Part shown: positions 16,734 to 24,246 of the stretch, piece after piece
How positions within the stretch are numbered: position 1 is the first letter of the stretch
Layout of the letters: the number at the start of each line of letters is the position of its first letter
Assembly: GCA_028286365.1 (NCBI GenBank)
Contig: JAQBRR010000001.1
Coordinates: forward strand, 248,001-312,000
Source of the DNA: Candidatus Saccharimonadota bacterium
Lineage (GTDB): Bacteria > Patescibacteriota > Saccharimonadia > Saccharimonadales > Saccharimonadaceae
Direction of reading: 5' to 3'
Length of the DNA stretch: 64,000 nucleotides
Position numbers and translations under genes: made by a program
The notes under the pieces: generated by a model
Seen by the model: only the letters and a program-made list of their open reading frames with translations
Database searches by the model: none
What the model was told of the DNA's origin: nothing

Positions 16734-17579
16734 ATGAACAACCCAAACAGGGAAGCGCCACCTGCAGTAAATACTATTGATATGACAGATGCTGTATTGT
16801 ATGCGGGAATATTACCACACTCCACAAACGAGCGTGATCATGCGTATGAACTACTTGATCCGAAATATACTACGTACGGTGCAAAGGCGTATATCGAAGG
16901 GATTGCTACTATGCAAGCAACATTAGCTGCTGCGGCGCTGCCTCGAGAAATATGGCCTGGCGCATCGCTTGGGTTTAAGAGCGAGGGCCGAAAGGTTGAA
17001 GAGGCTCGACTTAAAGACGAGACTCGGAAAGAGATCCAAGAAGTCCTTGTCGACCACATGATGGACTATACTGAGGACGCAAAGTTAACGATTGACTCAC
17101 TATATGCTCTTGATATGGAGCTTGAGGATGTTGATTCAGCCGAGAAGTTTGAGATACCAGATGAGCTTGATTTGTATCCAGAATTACAGCGTGCAGTTGC
17201 GGCGTTAGTACGACTTTATGAGACAAGACAGTATATCGCCGAAGGAGAACCTCGTAAAACTCGTATGAATACTGACTTACTTGATGATGGTAGTAGCAAA
17301 GTTCAAAAGCGGATGGCTATCGCGATGCATGACGTAACCGTTGGTGAAGCTAGACGGGATCTTACCGAGGCGCTACGTTTGGAAATTGGTCGTCTTGAGT
17401 TGTGGCTCGATCAGTTATTTGGACATCCTGGCAAATCGGCTCAAGTGGTTGAACTTGGTGAAGAAGGTAGTTTCGATGAACCGACTACTCGCCGTCGATA
17501 CGGAGCTATTGCGATTAACGATGATATAGCAGCGCGCATCAGCAGTCGCATAAATACTTTTGATACGTACAGAGAATAA
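16734..17579 (+). CDS. Soluble, largely helical protein of unknown function (281 residues)
   Basis: Acidic and mostly helical (KLTIDSLYALDMELEDVDSA; VGEARRDLTEALRLEIGRLE). No recognised family. It follows the 16099 gene by two bases, with AGGAG in that gene's last codons as a possible ribosome binding site. The operon ends at a bidirectional terminator just downstream. Three neighbouring unknown soluble proteins may work together. Confidence 0.6.
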   Translation: MNNPNREAPPAVNTIDMTDAVLYAGILPHSTNERDHAYELLDPKYTTYGAKAYIEGIATMQATLAAAALPREIWPGASLGFKSEGRKVEEARLKDETRKEIQEVLVDHMMDYTEDAKLTIDSLYALDMELEDVDSAEKFEIPDELDLYPELQRAVAALVRLYETRQYIAEGEPRKTRMNTDLLDDGSSKVQKRMAIAMHDVTVGEARRDLTEALRLEIGRLELWLDQLFGHPGKSAQVVELGEEGSFDEPTTRRRYGAIAINDDIAARISSRINTFDTYRE

Positions 17580-17581
17580 TA

Positions 17582-17608
17582 AAAACAACCGCATTGCTGC
17601 GACAGTTT
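17582..17608. terminator. Bidirectional terminator between the 16734 operon and the tRNA
   Basis: AACAACCGCA and TGCGACAGTT pair (one mismatch, two G-T pairs) around the loop TTGC. On the + strand TTTTGG follows; on the - strand a T-rich TTGTTTTTATT follows. It ends the + operon and the tRNA transcript on the - strand. Confidence 0.7.
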
Positions 17609-17640
17609 TGGTGGGGCCAGGTAGAGTTGAACTATCTACC
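17609..17640 (-). pseudogene. Truncated tRNA 3' part (T arm, acceptor 3' strand, CCA)
   Basis: These 32 bases match the 3' end of the adjacent CAT tRNA (17660-17691) at 29 of 32 positions and end in an encoded CCA. The T stem no longer pairs properly and there is no 5' half. It lies downstream of the intact tRNA in the same transcript, before the terminator. Confidence 0.75.
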
Positions 17641-17642
17641 TC

Positions 17643-17759
17643 GTTTATTTTGTAGCCACTGGTGGGGCTGGATAGAGTTGAACTATCTACCAAGTGGTTA
17701 TGAGCCGCCTGCTCTGACCGATGAGCTACAGCCCCTCGACCAGTGGTTACAAAATAAAC
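17643..17759. repeat. 20-base inverted repeats flanking the tRNA
   Basis: Positions 17643-17662 and 17740-17759 are inverted copies matching at 19 of 20 bases (GTTTATTTTGTA.CCACTGG). The left arm includes the tRNA's own encoded CCA. In the precursor RNA the 5' leader and 3' trailer would pair and extend the acceptor stem, leaving the 3' CCA inside a helix. Confidence 0.85.
17660..17735 (-). tRNA. tRNA with anticodon CAT (Ile2 or elongator Met)
   Basis: The acceptor stem GGGGCTG/CAGCCCC, D arm, anticodon loop CTCATAA, T arm GATAG-TTCAACT-CTATC and encoded CCA are all visible. The anticodon stem GGCGG/CCACT contains one C-A mismatch. The pattern GCAGGCGRCTCATAAYCRCTTGGT is closest to known tRNA-Ile2 (lysidine-modified CAT), and TilS is encoded at 29690, but elongator Met cannot be excluded. 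Confidence 0.88.
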
Positions 17760-17819
17760 CTGTTCTGACATATTATAGCCTATAGCTACACCTTGGGCTA
17801 TAATGTAGCTGAGTACGTT

Positions 17820-18266
17820 ATGAAAAAAATAAACATCCGCCGTCTCTATTATCACATTCGTCACAAATATTTCACGTTGAATAACGTGGTAATTACTATT
17901 GCCTTTGCGATTGCTGCTGGTTGGGTGTGGGGGTCACTCGGTGTAATGCAGCGTAACTATAGTCTTCAAAAAGATATTGACTACAAACAGCGTCAACTAC
18001 AACTGGCACAGCTAGAAACGAGTAGTTTGGAACTTGAGGGCCGCTACTATCAGACTCAGGAGTATCAAGAACTTGCCGCACGTCAGGATTTGGGTTTGGC
18101 GTTGCCAGGTGAATCTGTTTTGATTCTACCCCCAAATACTCAGGCAGCTAAGAATGCCGACAATGTGACACCAACACAGGCCAGTGGGCCAATCCAGCAA
18201 GTGAGTAATTTTACGCAGTGGATGAACTTCTTGTTTGGCGCAAACAGCAAGAATTCTTCGAGCTAG
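17820..18266 (+). CDS. DivIC/FtsB-like septum protein
   Basis: 148 residues from ATG 17820. A basic N-terminus precedes one membrane helix (NVVITIAFAIAAGWVWGSLG), then a coiled-coil stretch (about 55-90, rich in Gln/Leu: YKQRQLQLAQLETSSLELEG), and a flexible C-terminus. This is the layout of FtsB/DivIC proteins that link FtsL to FtsQ in the divisome. TATAAT (17799-17804) lies 15 bases upstream. The family call is by architecture, so moderate. Confidence 0.65.
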   Translation: MKKINIRRLYYHIRHKYFTLNNVVITIAFAIAAGWVWGSLGVMQRNYSLQKDIDYKQRQLQLAQLETSSLELEGRYYQTQEYQELAARQDLGLALPGESVLILPPNTQAAKNADNVTPTQASGPIQQVSNFTQWMNFLFGANSKNSSS

Positions 18267-18312
18267 GTTGCCTTGTAAAAAACGTTCTGATCTGTTAACA
18301 TGGTGGATGTAT

Positions 18313-18390
18313 CGCGGGGTGGAGCAGTCTGGTCAGCTCGGATGGCTCATAACCATCAGGTCGCAGGTTCGAATCCTGCCCCCGCAACCA
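18313..18390 (+). tRNA. Initiator tRNA-fMet (CAT)
   Basis: The acceptor stem CGCGGGG pairs with CCCCGCA with a C1-A72 mismatch, diagnostic of bacterial initiators. Anticodon loop CTCATAA, T arm GCAGG-TTCGAAT-CCTGC, CCA encoded. The anticodon stem GATGG/CCATC lacks the usual three consecutive G-C pairs; only two are kept. Confidence 0.9.
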
Positions 18391-18396
18391 AGAAAT

Positions 18397-18432
18397 AATC
18401 CTGAACTTTTAGTTCGGGATTTTCTCTTTTTA
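18397..18432 (+). terminator. Intrinsic terminator after tRNA-fMet
   Basis: AATCCTGAAC (18397-18406) pairs with GTTCGGGATT (18412-18421) with one G-T pair, followed by a T-rich run. The following 18433-18622 shows no gene that I can support; it ends in the promoter of the 18658 gene. Confidence 0.88.
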
Positions 18433-18622
18433 ATGTGCAGGGCGAAGTATAATGCACAACAGCAGTGAAACAATACCTTAACCGAATCTTGTGCCATAGG
18501 TCACGAATACAATACTTAGCAACTCGGGCACGAAATGATTATTTATTATTTAAAGTAGCATTTAGGTGATTAATCGCACTAGTAATGAAAAAGACAGCTA
18601 GTAATCGAAAGTGTTAATGCTG

Positions 18623-18651
18623 TTGACGCTTGGGAGGGCATATCATATAGT
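18623..18651 (+). promoter_or_regulatory. Leaderless promoter of the 18658 gene
   Basis: TTGACG (18623-18628), 17-base spacer, TATAGT (18646-18651), then 6 bases to ATG 18658. Confidence 0.8.
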
Positions 18652-18657
18652 TCGCTG

Positions 18658-19128
18658 ATGCTAGGAAGAAATTTTATAGTCAGTCCCGACATTCTTGAAG
18701 TCGTGACCGAGCGAACCATAAACTCAAGTGCAGCAAAACTTTTTAAGGATTACACGGATCCACTACTAATACCAAGGTGGTGGGGAGAAGAATCAGTGCA
18801 AACAGCTGTTGAGGTGCAAAACCTACAAGAAGGCGGTTCGTGGCGTTACATACAGACCGAACCAAACAATACATCGTATGCGTGGAGCGGTATCTATCAA
18901 GAATTTACCAAACCAAGCAAGATTGTTTCAACTTTTGTCCTAGAGCCACAGCCTGGACATGTGTATATCGGGACGGCCCTCTTTAATGAACTACCGAATG
19001 GTATGACTCAGCTCGTAGAAAAACTTAAATTCCTTAATGTTGAGGACCTTAATCAAATGATCAGTATGGGCATGGAGCAAAAAACAGCCGAAAGGATGGA
19101 CCGCTTAGCGTTTGTCGTTGAGAATTAG
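18658..19128 (+). CDS. SRPBCC / AHSA1-like protein
   Basis: 156 residues. The pattern is that of the AHSA1 (START-like) domain: VTERTINSSAAKLFKDYTDP, LIPRWWG, GGSWRYIQTEP, WSGIYQEFTKPSKIVSTF, and a C-terminal helix with MEQKTAERMDRL. Such proteins bind hydrophobic ligands in a helix-grip pocket; bacterial members often have no known ligand. Leaderless start. A Crp/Fnr regulator follows with its own promoter. Confidence 0.75.
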   Translation: MLGRNFIVSPDILEVVTERTINSSAAKLFKDYTDPLLIPRWWGEESVQTAVEVQNLQEGGSWRYIQTEPNNTSYAWSGIYQEFTKPSKIVSTFVLEPQPGHVYIGTALFNELPNGMTQLVEKLKFLNVEDLNQMISMGMEQKTAERMDRLAFVVEN

Positions 19129-19173
19129 TTAACGCATTTAGCGGCAAACATCTAACAAGTATATACTTAAGGT

Positions 19174-19845
19174 ATGTCCATCTTTCAATCTAATCAGTCG
19201 ATGCCCCAGGGTGGTAGGACCATTAGCTCTTACTTCAACGATGGTTATGAGATGGAATTCACGACAGGGGACAGCATTGTTGACGGGTTGAGTGAGCCTG
19301 ACGGAGTGTATCTCATAAAAGAGGGTTTTGTTAAATCATACTCTACCTCTCATGACGGTCATGCAAATCTTTTACTGATCCACGAAGCAGGTGAATTAAT
19401 TCCGCTGCCATGGGCTCTAGACGGTGGTCACACGACGGGACTGTTCTATGAAGCAATGAGTGATGTTTCTGTCATAAAATCTTCAAAAGACAGTCTGCGC
19501 CTCGCTATGGGTAATAATATGTCACTTATGCAGGAAGTGTTAGACCAGGCTGTTAATGTGATCGCCATCTATACCCAGAGGATACAGATTCTAGAATTTC
19601 GTACTGCTCGAGGAAGAGTGGTTGCGGAGTTACTTTTCTTGGCTGAAAGATTTGGCAAAGTAAGTGGTGACAATGTGATTATTGGAGCTCCGATAACCCA
19701 TCAGGACATAGCCGACTCTATAAACATGAATCGTGAAACAGCAAGTAGAGCACTTGGACAGCTATTTCGGGAGAAACTCATTGATCAAACAGAACATTTA
19801 TTTACTATACCTAGCTTCTCAAAGTTATTAGCTGCACTAAAATAA
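19174..19845 (+). CDS. Crp/Fnr-family transcription regulator
   Basis: 223 residues. An N-terminal cyclic-nucleotide-type beta barrel (YLIKEGFVKSYSTSHDGHAN..., LIHEAGELIPLP) is joined by a long helix to a winged helix-turn-helix (ITHQDIADSINMNRETASRALGQL). The barrel lacks an obvious cAMP phosphate-binding cassette and has no Cys cluster as in FNR, so the signal is unknown. TATACT ends 6 bases before ATG 19174, so the message should be leaderless. It is one of few recognisable transcription factors in the window. Confidence 0.87.
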   Translation: MSIFQSNQSMPQGGRTISSYFNDGYEMEFTTGDSIVDGLSEPDGVYLIKEGFVKSYSTSHDGHANLLLIHEAGELIPLPWALDGGHTTGLFYEAMSDVSVIKSSKDSLRLAMGNNMSLMQEVLDQAVNVIAIYTQRIQILEFRTARGRVVAELLFLAERFGKVSGDNVIIGAPITHQDIADSINMNRETASRALGQLFREKLIDQTEHLFTIPSFSKLLAALK

Positions 19846-19896
19846 TCAACACTATTCTCTAGTAATTCTTGCCGGCACTTTAGTTCTTTACTCCCC

Positions 19897-19926
19897 TTGC
19901 CCTTTTTTGTCAGATGTGGGTATACT
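19897..19926 (+). promoter_or_regulatory. Promoter of prs
   Basis: TTGCCC (19897-19902), 18-base spacer, TATACT (19921-19926). It gives a leader of about 60 bases. Confidence 0.5.
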
Positions 19927-19938
19927 ACTGGTAGGCAC

Positions 19939-19965
19939 GCTGACGTAGGTAGGACTATCGTCAGC
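19939..19965 (+). promoter_or_regulatory. Leader hairpin of prs
   Basis: GCTGACG (19939-19945) and CGTCAGC (19959-19965) form a perfect 7-pair stem with a 13-base loop in the 5' leader. It lies about 28 bases before ATG. It may shield or stabilise the message, or be a protein site; no known riboswitch pattern is recognised. Confidence 0.5.
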
Positions 19966-19992
19966 AGTTTAAATTTTAATGATGGGGTAATT

Positions 19993-21006
19993 ATGATACA
20001 GTTCCAAATCGATCCAGCACAGTACGCAAGGACATACTTAGCAAGCGGCAGTACGCACGTTGAACTAGCTCAACAAACGAGTGATGAAATGGGGATCGAA
20101 TTAGGGAACGTTGAACGCAAGATGTTCCCAAATACTGAGTTGTATATCCGATATGGTGACTCTATTCGCGGCAAACATGTCTTTATTATTCAGTCACTTG
20201 CAGCAGTTGATAGTCGTTCGGTAAATGACTCATTTATGGAAGCACTCATTATGGTTGATGCAGCTAAACGTGCATCAGCTTCTGAGATTACAGTCGTTGT
20301 GCCATATCTAGCTTATGGTCGCCAAGATCGCAAGGCGAGGGGACGTGAACCAATTTCGGCGGCAGCGGTTATTCGTTCGCTACAAAGTGCGGGGGCTGAT
20401 CGTATCGTGAGCGTTGATATGCACTCGGCACAAACTCAGGCAACTTTTAACGGTCCATTCGATCACTTAACAGCGGAAACACTCATTCAGGCGGCACTTG
20501 AAGAACGTGTTAAGGGTGACGTTGAAAAGTTTGTTGTTGTTTCACCAGATGGTGGGCGAGCTAAAGTTGCCGAAGATTACGCTAATGAACTCGGCGTGAG
20601 TGTCGTTCATATGACCAAATCTCGTGATCGAGAGGATTCCAGTAAAATTGCTCGTCCACATGTTATTGCAGGTGTTGAAGGTCTTACCTGTTTGATGATT
20701 GACGATATCATCGATACTGCCGGTACATTAGTATCTGCTGCAGAAACGCTAAAGCGCTCAGGCGCAGCACGTATCATTACCTGTGCAACTCACGGAATTT
20801 TCTCGAAACCTGCACTCGAACGCTTAATGGCGGCCCCAATCGATGAAATCATCGTGACTAATACTGTGCCACTTGATGAAGCCAAGAAAGTACTAGGTGA
20901 TAAATTAGAAATCCTATCAATCGCGCCAATACTCGCACAGACCCTGACCGAAATCACGACTCGTGGTTCAGTGTCCAAGATATTCAACGATCGTAATTAC
21001 CACTAG
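19993..21006 (+). CDS. prs: Ribose-phosphate pyrophosphokinase
   Basis: 337 residues from ATG 19993; the open frame further upstream includes the promoter and is not coding. The signatures are FIIQSLAAVDSRSVNDSFME (variant of the N-terminal ATP site), PYLAYGRQDRKARGREPIS, VDMHSAQ and the PRPP loop LMIDDIIDTAGTLVSAAE. It makes PRPP from ribose 5-phosphate and ATP for nucleotide synthesis and salvage. GGGG upstream is a modest ribosome binding site. It is slightly longer than the common length of about 315. Confidence 0.94.
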   Translation: MIQFQIDPAQYARTYLASGSTHVELAQQTSDEMGIELGNVERKMFPNTELYIRYGDSIRGKHVFIIQSLAAVDSRSVNDSFMEALIMVDAAKRASASEITVVVPYLAYGRQDRKARGREPISAAAVIRSLQSAGADRIVSVDMHSAQTQATFNGPFDHLTAETLIQAALEERVKGDVEKFVVVSPDGGRAKVAEDYANELGVSVVHMTKSRDREDSSKIARPHVIAGVEGLTCLMIDDIIDTAGTLVSAAETLKRSGAARIITCATHGIFSKPALERLMAAPIDEIIVTNTVPLDEAKKVLGDKLEILSIAPILAQTLTEITTRGSVSKIFNDRNYH

Positions 21007-21073
21007 GCAATTAAATTAATGCTTTACTTCCCAAGTGGGAAGGACTATATTCAACTGCAAAGGAAAAAATACT

Positions 21074-21544
21074 ATGACAATTATTCATCACGAACCGGTT
21101 CCTACTTATCACGTCGAAGACCTCTCACCTGAACAGCAAGATGATCTAAACGGAGCAACCCGAGCACTTGTGGCAATCACAGGAAGAATAAAAATATTAA
21201 TGGGTGACAGATTTAAATCAGCATCTGTAGTAGAATTACATACATTCGAGCCAACTGAAGGTACAGAAGTTGAAGAAAGTGAATCATCTGAACGCAGCGT
21301 AGAAGACATACAGCGCCTAGAAGAATCTGTTGAGCTTGTACGCCAATTGATCGCAGAAGCAGGTGAGCAAGGTATGTCAGTCGATGAGTTTCAATCCGCT
21401 GCATCTGCCGCAGGTATTGATGTAAAAAACGAAGCAGTTATGCAGGCACTTATCTTCGGATTTGATGAAGGTAAATTTTCTATTAGAGATCGTGACAACC
21501 GCATTGTTGCTGAATCAGTTAGCTCTGAACTTCAAGAAGCTTAG
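21074..21544 (+). CDS. Protein of unknown function (156 residues)
   Basis: Starts at ATG 21074 with AAAGGA upstream and a TTTACT-17-TATATT promoter (21023-21051). The protein is acidic, with a Glu/Ser-rich middle (EESESSERSVED) and a C-terminal segment that resembles a winged-helix-like fold (VRQLIAEAGEQGMSVDEFQS... GFDEGKFSIRD). No firm family. The stop shares TTAG with the convergent flavoprotein gene. Confidence 0.6.
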   Translation: MTIIHHEPVPTYHVEDLSPEQQDDLNGATRALVAITGRIKILMGDRFKSASVVELHTFEPTEGTEVEESESSERSVEDIQRLEESVELVRQLIAEAGEQGMSVDEFQSAASAAGIDVKNEAVMQALIFGFDEGKFSIRDRDNRIVAESVSSELQEA

Positions 21545-22914
21545 CCGAGTTTAGACGCCGCAATCCTAACTGCTTCACTCCAGCTCAGGAATGCGTGTGG
21601 CGTCTCGGCGATATTGTCAGCAGTTAGATTATGTTTAACAGCTAGGGCTAGTTCTTGAATTATCTCTCCAGCATGAGGGGCGACGACCGTTGCGCCTAGT
21701 ACGACGCCTTTTTTATCAGTGATAAGTTTGACGAAGCCATCACGAAAATCAGCAGTATTGCTGCGTGCGGTCAGGTTAAGGGGAGCGATTGCTTTATTGA
21801 TTGACAGGTCACGTTTCAAGCAGTCATCTTCGCTGAGGCCGACATGAGCAATTTCTGGGTAGGTGAATATGACGCCAGGAGTTGCTGTGTAGTCTGGTGC
21901 AGCCTTGGCATTACTAAGAATATTATGGGCTGCGATTCTGCTTTCTAGGAGGGCACTATGCGTATTACTCGTTCTACCGAGGACATCACCAGCGGCAAAG
22001 ATATGCTTAACAGTCGTTTGGAGGTATTCATTAACCTCAATTCCTTTCGGCGTGTATTTCACGGTCGCATTTTCAAGTCCAAGATCAACATTGGGCTCGC
22101 GTCCAGCTGCGATCAAGATTTCATCGGCACGAACTGATTTTTCGACACCACCGCGTGAGATAATGATTCGTTTACCGAGCCCATCCTTTGCTACTGATAA
22201 AATTCGGGTTTCAGTAAGTGAAGTTACGCCTTTTTGCTCACGGAGGATTCGCTCCATCAGGGTACCTACTTCAGAATCTAAATGGGGTAGAATGCGACTT
22301 GCCTTTTCGGCTAAATAAACCTTGGTACCAAATGTTGCCATCAGTTGAGCAATCTCAACACCGACCTGGCCAGCACCAATAATAAATAGACTTTTTGGTG
22401 GACGAATGGAGTATAAAATGGCTCGAGCCGTAATATAGCCAGCTTCCTGAAGTCCTGGGATATCGGGTACAATCCACTTCGAACCCGACGCAATCAGGAA
22501 CTTGTTAGCAGACAGATGTCGGCGGTTAACACTAATTTCGTTAGGTGACAGGAAGCGCGCGATGCCACTAAAGGCACTAATCCCCTGGTTCTCGTAATAC
22601 CGACGATTGCCTCCTGCTCCTGTTCGCGTCACAACTAAATCTTTCCAAGCACGTAGTGAGGGGTAGTTGTAGCCAAGTGTTGAGGTCCTTAGCCCAAATC
22701 TTGAGCCATTACTTGCCTCGTCGTATAGGTGGGCAGCATGAAGTAGGGCGTTGGTTGGTACATCTCCCCAGTTAGGTGAGTCACCCCCGAATGTGTCAGC
22801 TTCGATGATTGCGACACGCTTACCAGCCTTGGCGGCGAGGGTTGCAGCCGCACTACCACCAGCACCGCTACCGATAACGATGAGGTCATAGTCAAAGCTG
22901 TGTTTTTTTGCCAT
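21541..22914 (-). CDS. FAD/NAD(P) oxidoreductase of the dihydrolipoamide dehydrogenase family lacking the redox disulfide
   Basis: 457 residues. The FAD loop GSGAGG (15-20), NAD loop GAGQVGVEIAQ, FAD motif FAAGDV and the C-terminal dimerisation domain are all present. The active-site segment, normally GGTCxNxGCxPxKA, reads GGDSPNWGDVPTNA (43-56): both cysteines are replaced (Ser46, Asp51) and the Lys is Asn. The C-terminal HxxxxxE segment is kept as HAFLSWSE. It is therefore unlikely to reduce a disulfide or Hg(II) in the usual way. GGAG lies near ATG 22914. It is the last gene of an operon with an ATP-cone protein and a membrane protein. Confidence 0.85.
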   Translation of the reverse strand: MAKKHSFDYDLIVIGSGAGGSAAATLAAKAGKRVAIIEADTFGGDSPNWGDVPTNALLHAAHLYDEASNGSRFGLRTSTLGYNYPSLRAWKDLVVTRTGAGGNRRYYENQGISAFSGIARFLSPNEISVNRRHLSANKFLIASGSKWIVPDIPGLQEAGYITARAILYSIRPPKSLFIIGAGQVGVEIAQLMATFGTKVYLAEKASRILPHLDSEVGTLMERILREQKGVTSLTETRILSVAKDGLGKRIIISRGGVEKSVRADEILIAAGREPNVDLGLENATVKYTPKGIEVNEYLQTTVKHIFAAGDVLGRTSNTHSALLESRIAAHNILSNAKAAPDYTATPGVIFTYPEIAHVGLSEDDCLKRDLSINKAIAPLNLTARSNTADFRDGFVKLITDKKGVVLGATVVAPHAGEIIQELALAVKHNLTADNIAETPHAFLSWSEAVRIAASKLG

Positions 22915-22927
22915 AATTTTTCTCCAA

Positions 22928-23215
22928 TTAAATCGTTATAAGATATTGTTCGTACATATAGGCCGCATCGGGATGATGAGTATGTAGGTGTTTGGCGGTA
23001 ATTATACGAATGTCTTGACTCGTAATCTCGGGCTTGTCCTCGAGCCAGTTATCAACACTGTCACAGACTGCAGTCGCTATTGATTCAGCTTGTCCGACAG
23101 GTGTTCGAACACTCAAGCATGCGGCAATAATACTGGCGTATAGTTTCTCGCGTAGGAAATACTCACCTTGTCGTCTACCTCCGCGCTTTACAACATCAAC
23201 CGCAGTACCTACCAT
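22928..23215 (-). CDS. Stand-alone ATP-cone domain protein
   Basis: 95 residues. It fits the ATP-cone pattern over nearly its whole length: VVKRGGRRQGEYFLREKLYASIIAAC, then helices, then ITSQDIRIITAKHL and DAAYMYEQYL. ATP-cones sense ATP/dATP as regulatory domains of ribonucleotide reductase and NrdR; here there is no zinc ribbon and no catalytic domain. The start overlaps the stop of the upstream membrane gene (TAATG) and the flavoprotein gene follows after 13 bases. Confidence 0.75.
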   Translation of the reverse strand: MVGTAVDVVKRGGRRQGEYFLREKLYASIIAACLSVRTPVGQAESIATAVCDSVDNWLEDKPEITSQDIRIITAKHLHTHHPDAAYMYEQYLITI

Positions 23216-23931
23216 TACATGCCTCCCCCGACAATGTGAAAGACAACTTCATTTACATAGACAAAGAATCCGAGAATTAAGAGGCCACCACCACCAGCGA
23301 AGCGCAGAAATTGCTTGTTATTCTCACGCCATTTCTGAATACGACTGAGGCTATGTCCACTGCCAATTAGGCCCCATACGATAAGCGACGAAAGGGTTGA
23401 AATAACGGTATATATGACTAGCCCAACCAGCTGCCAGATACTTGGCAGGCCAATCAGAACGAGTGCTGTGATAACGACTGGGCCGATGATGAATAGTAGC
23501 TCGCTGATAACACCAGTTAGTCCAAGACTAAATGATTCGGCGGCCGTTTTGGTCACTTTGCTACGCTCATTTAAATGACGCGCAAAAGAGCGAGGAACCC
23601 ATAGCGATGTTCCTTTTTCGCGGCGGTAGTAAAACAGCCAGACGGCGACACCAACACCAACAAGTAGCCCACAGGCACAGGCCCAGACTAATTGTGGAAT
23701 TTGCGTACCAAAGATATCAAGTAGCACGAGCACCAAAAACGATACGAGTAGTAGCGTCATGATCTTTGTGCCGGCAATAAAACTGAGCGTCAGGCGCATG
23801 AGTTTGGCGTGTGAGCGCTTGGCTCCAATCGTATGACTACTAAGCATAGTCAGAACACTCACGCTCAGCTGAAAACTGGCATGAATAAGGGCGGCGAAGC
23901 CGACAACGAGGAGCGAGGTGAGTGTATCCAT
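23215..23931 (-). CDS. Polytopic membrane protein of unknown function
   Basis: 238 residues from ATG 23931; a longer frame upstream crosses the likely promoter (TATAAA near 23960). About six helices in two groups are joined by a basic cytoplasmic loop (YYRREKG... RHLNERSKVTK). The first helix contains AALIHASFQLSVSVLTML and a later one SLGLTGVISELLFIIG, a two-halves layout reminiscent of small transporters of the LysE/CcdA/TauE type, but no family is firmly recognised. It starts an operon with the ATP-cone protein and the Cys-less flavoprotein. Confidence 0.65.
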   Translation of the reverse strand: MDTLTSLLVVGFAALIHASFQLSVSVLTMLSSHTIGAKRSHAKLMRLTLSFIAGTKIMTLLLVSFLVLVLLDIFGTQIPQLVWACACGLLVGVGVAVWLFYYRREKGTSLWVPRSFARHLNERSKVTKTAAESFSLGLTGVISELLFIIGPVVITALVLIGLPSIWQLVGLVIYTVISTLSSLIVWGLIGSGHSLSRIQKWRENNKQFLRFAGGGGLLILGFFVYVNEVVFHIVGGGM

Positions 23932-24075
23932 ATGTTTATTTTTTGTTTCCTCTCCCTTATTTATAGCATAAACGGGACAAAACGGTAAAGAAATAGGCAT
24001 AAGGGTATTGCTTTTTTATAACATTTATGCTTAAATAGTATCACTACAAAATAAAACAAAAAAGAAAGCAAAACT

Positions 24076-24228
24076 ATGGACACAGACGCACCAGTATCAG
24101 ATGTAGAATCAGTCACAATGAGCGATATTCTGCAATTAACAAGTACCTGGGATCGCCCTCGCACAACCGAAGAGTTGCTTGGCTTTATTGCTCGTCGCGA
24201 AGCAGCAATTACAGAAATAAACGAATAA
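24076..24228 (+). CDS. Small acidic protein (50 residues), unknown
   Basis: ATG 24076 opens MDTDAPVSDVESVTMSD..., with a helical, charged C-terminus (TTEELLGFIARREAAITEINE), ending at TAA 24226-24228. Composition and reading direction look natural, and there is no competing frame. It lies alone between a divergent gene and a convergent one. An A/G-rich stretch precedes the start but there is no clear Shine-Dalgarno. Confidence 0.5.
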   Translation: MDTDAPVSDVESVTMSDILQLTSTWDRPRTTEELLGFIARREAAITEINE

Positions 24229-24246
24229 GATCTTTAAAATAAAAAT

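Noticed and set aside
17594-17785. Open frame on the + strand with an internal repeat (WWG..ELNYLP twice).
   Set aside because: It is the antisense translation of the tRNA and its truncated 3' copy; the repeat comes from the tRNA duplication.
19897-19992. Extended N-terminus of Prs by 32 codons.
   Set aside because: The extra codons cover the promoter and the leader hairpin and do not match the family; ATG 19993 begins the conserved part.
21541-22914. Mercuric reductase or dihydrolipoamide dehydrogenase as the name for the flavoprotein.
   Set aside because: Both redox cysteines and the active-site Lys are replaced, so these activities cannot be claimed.
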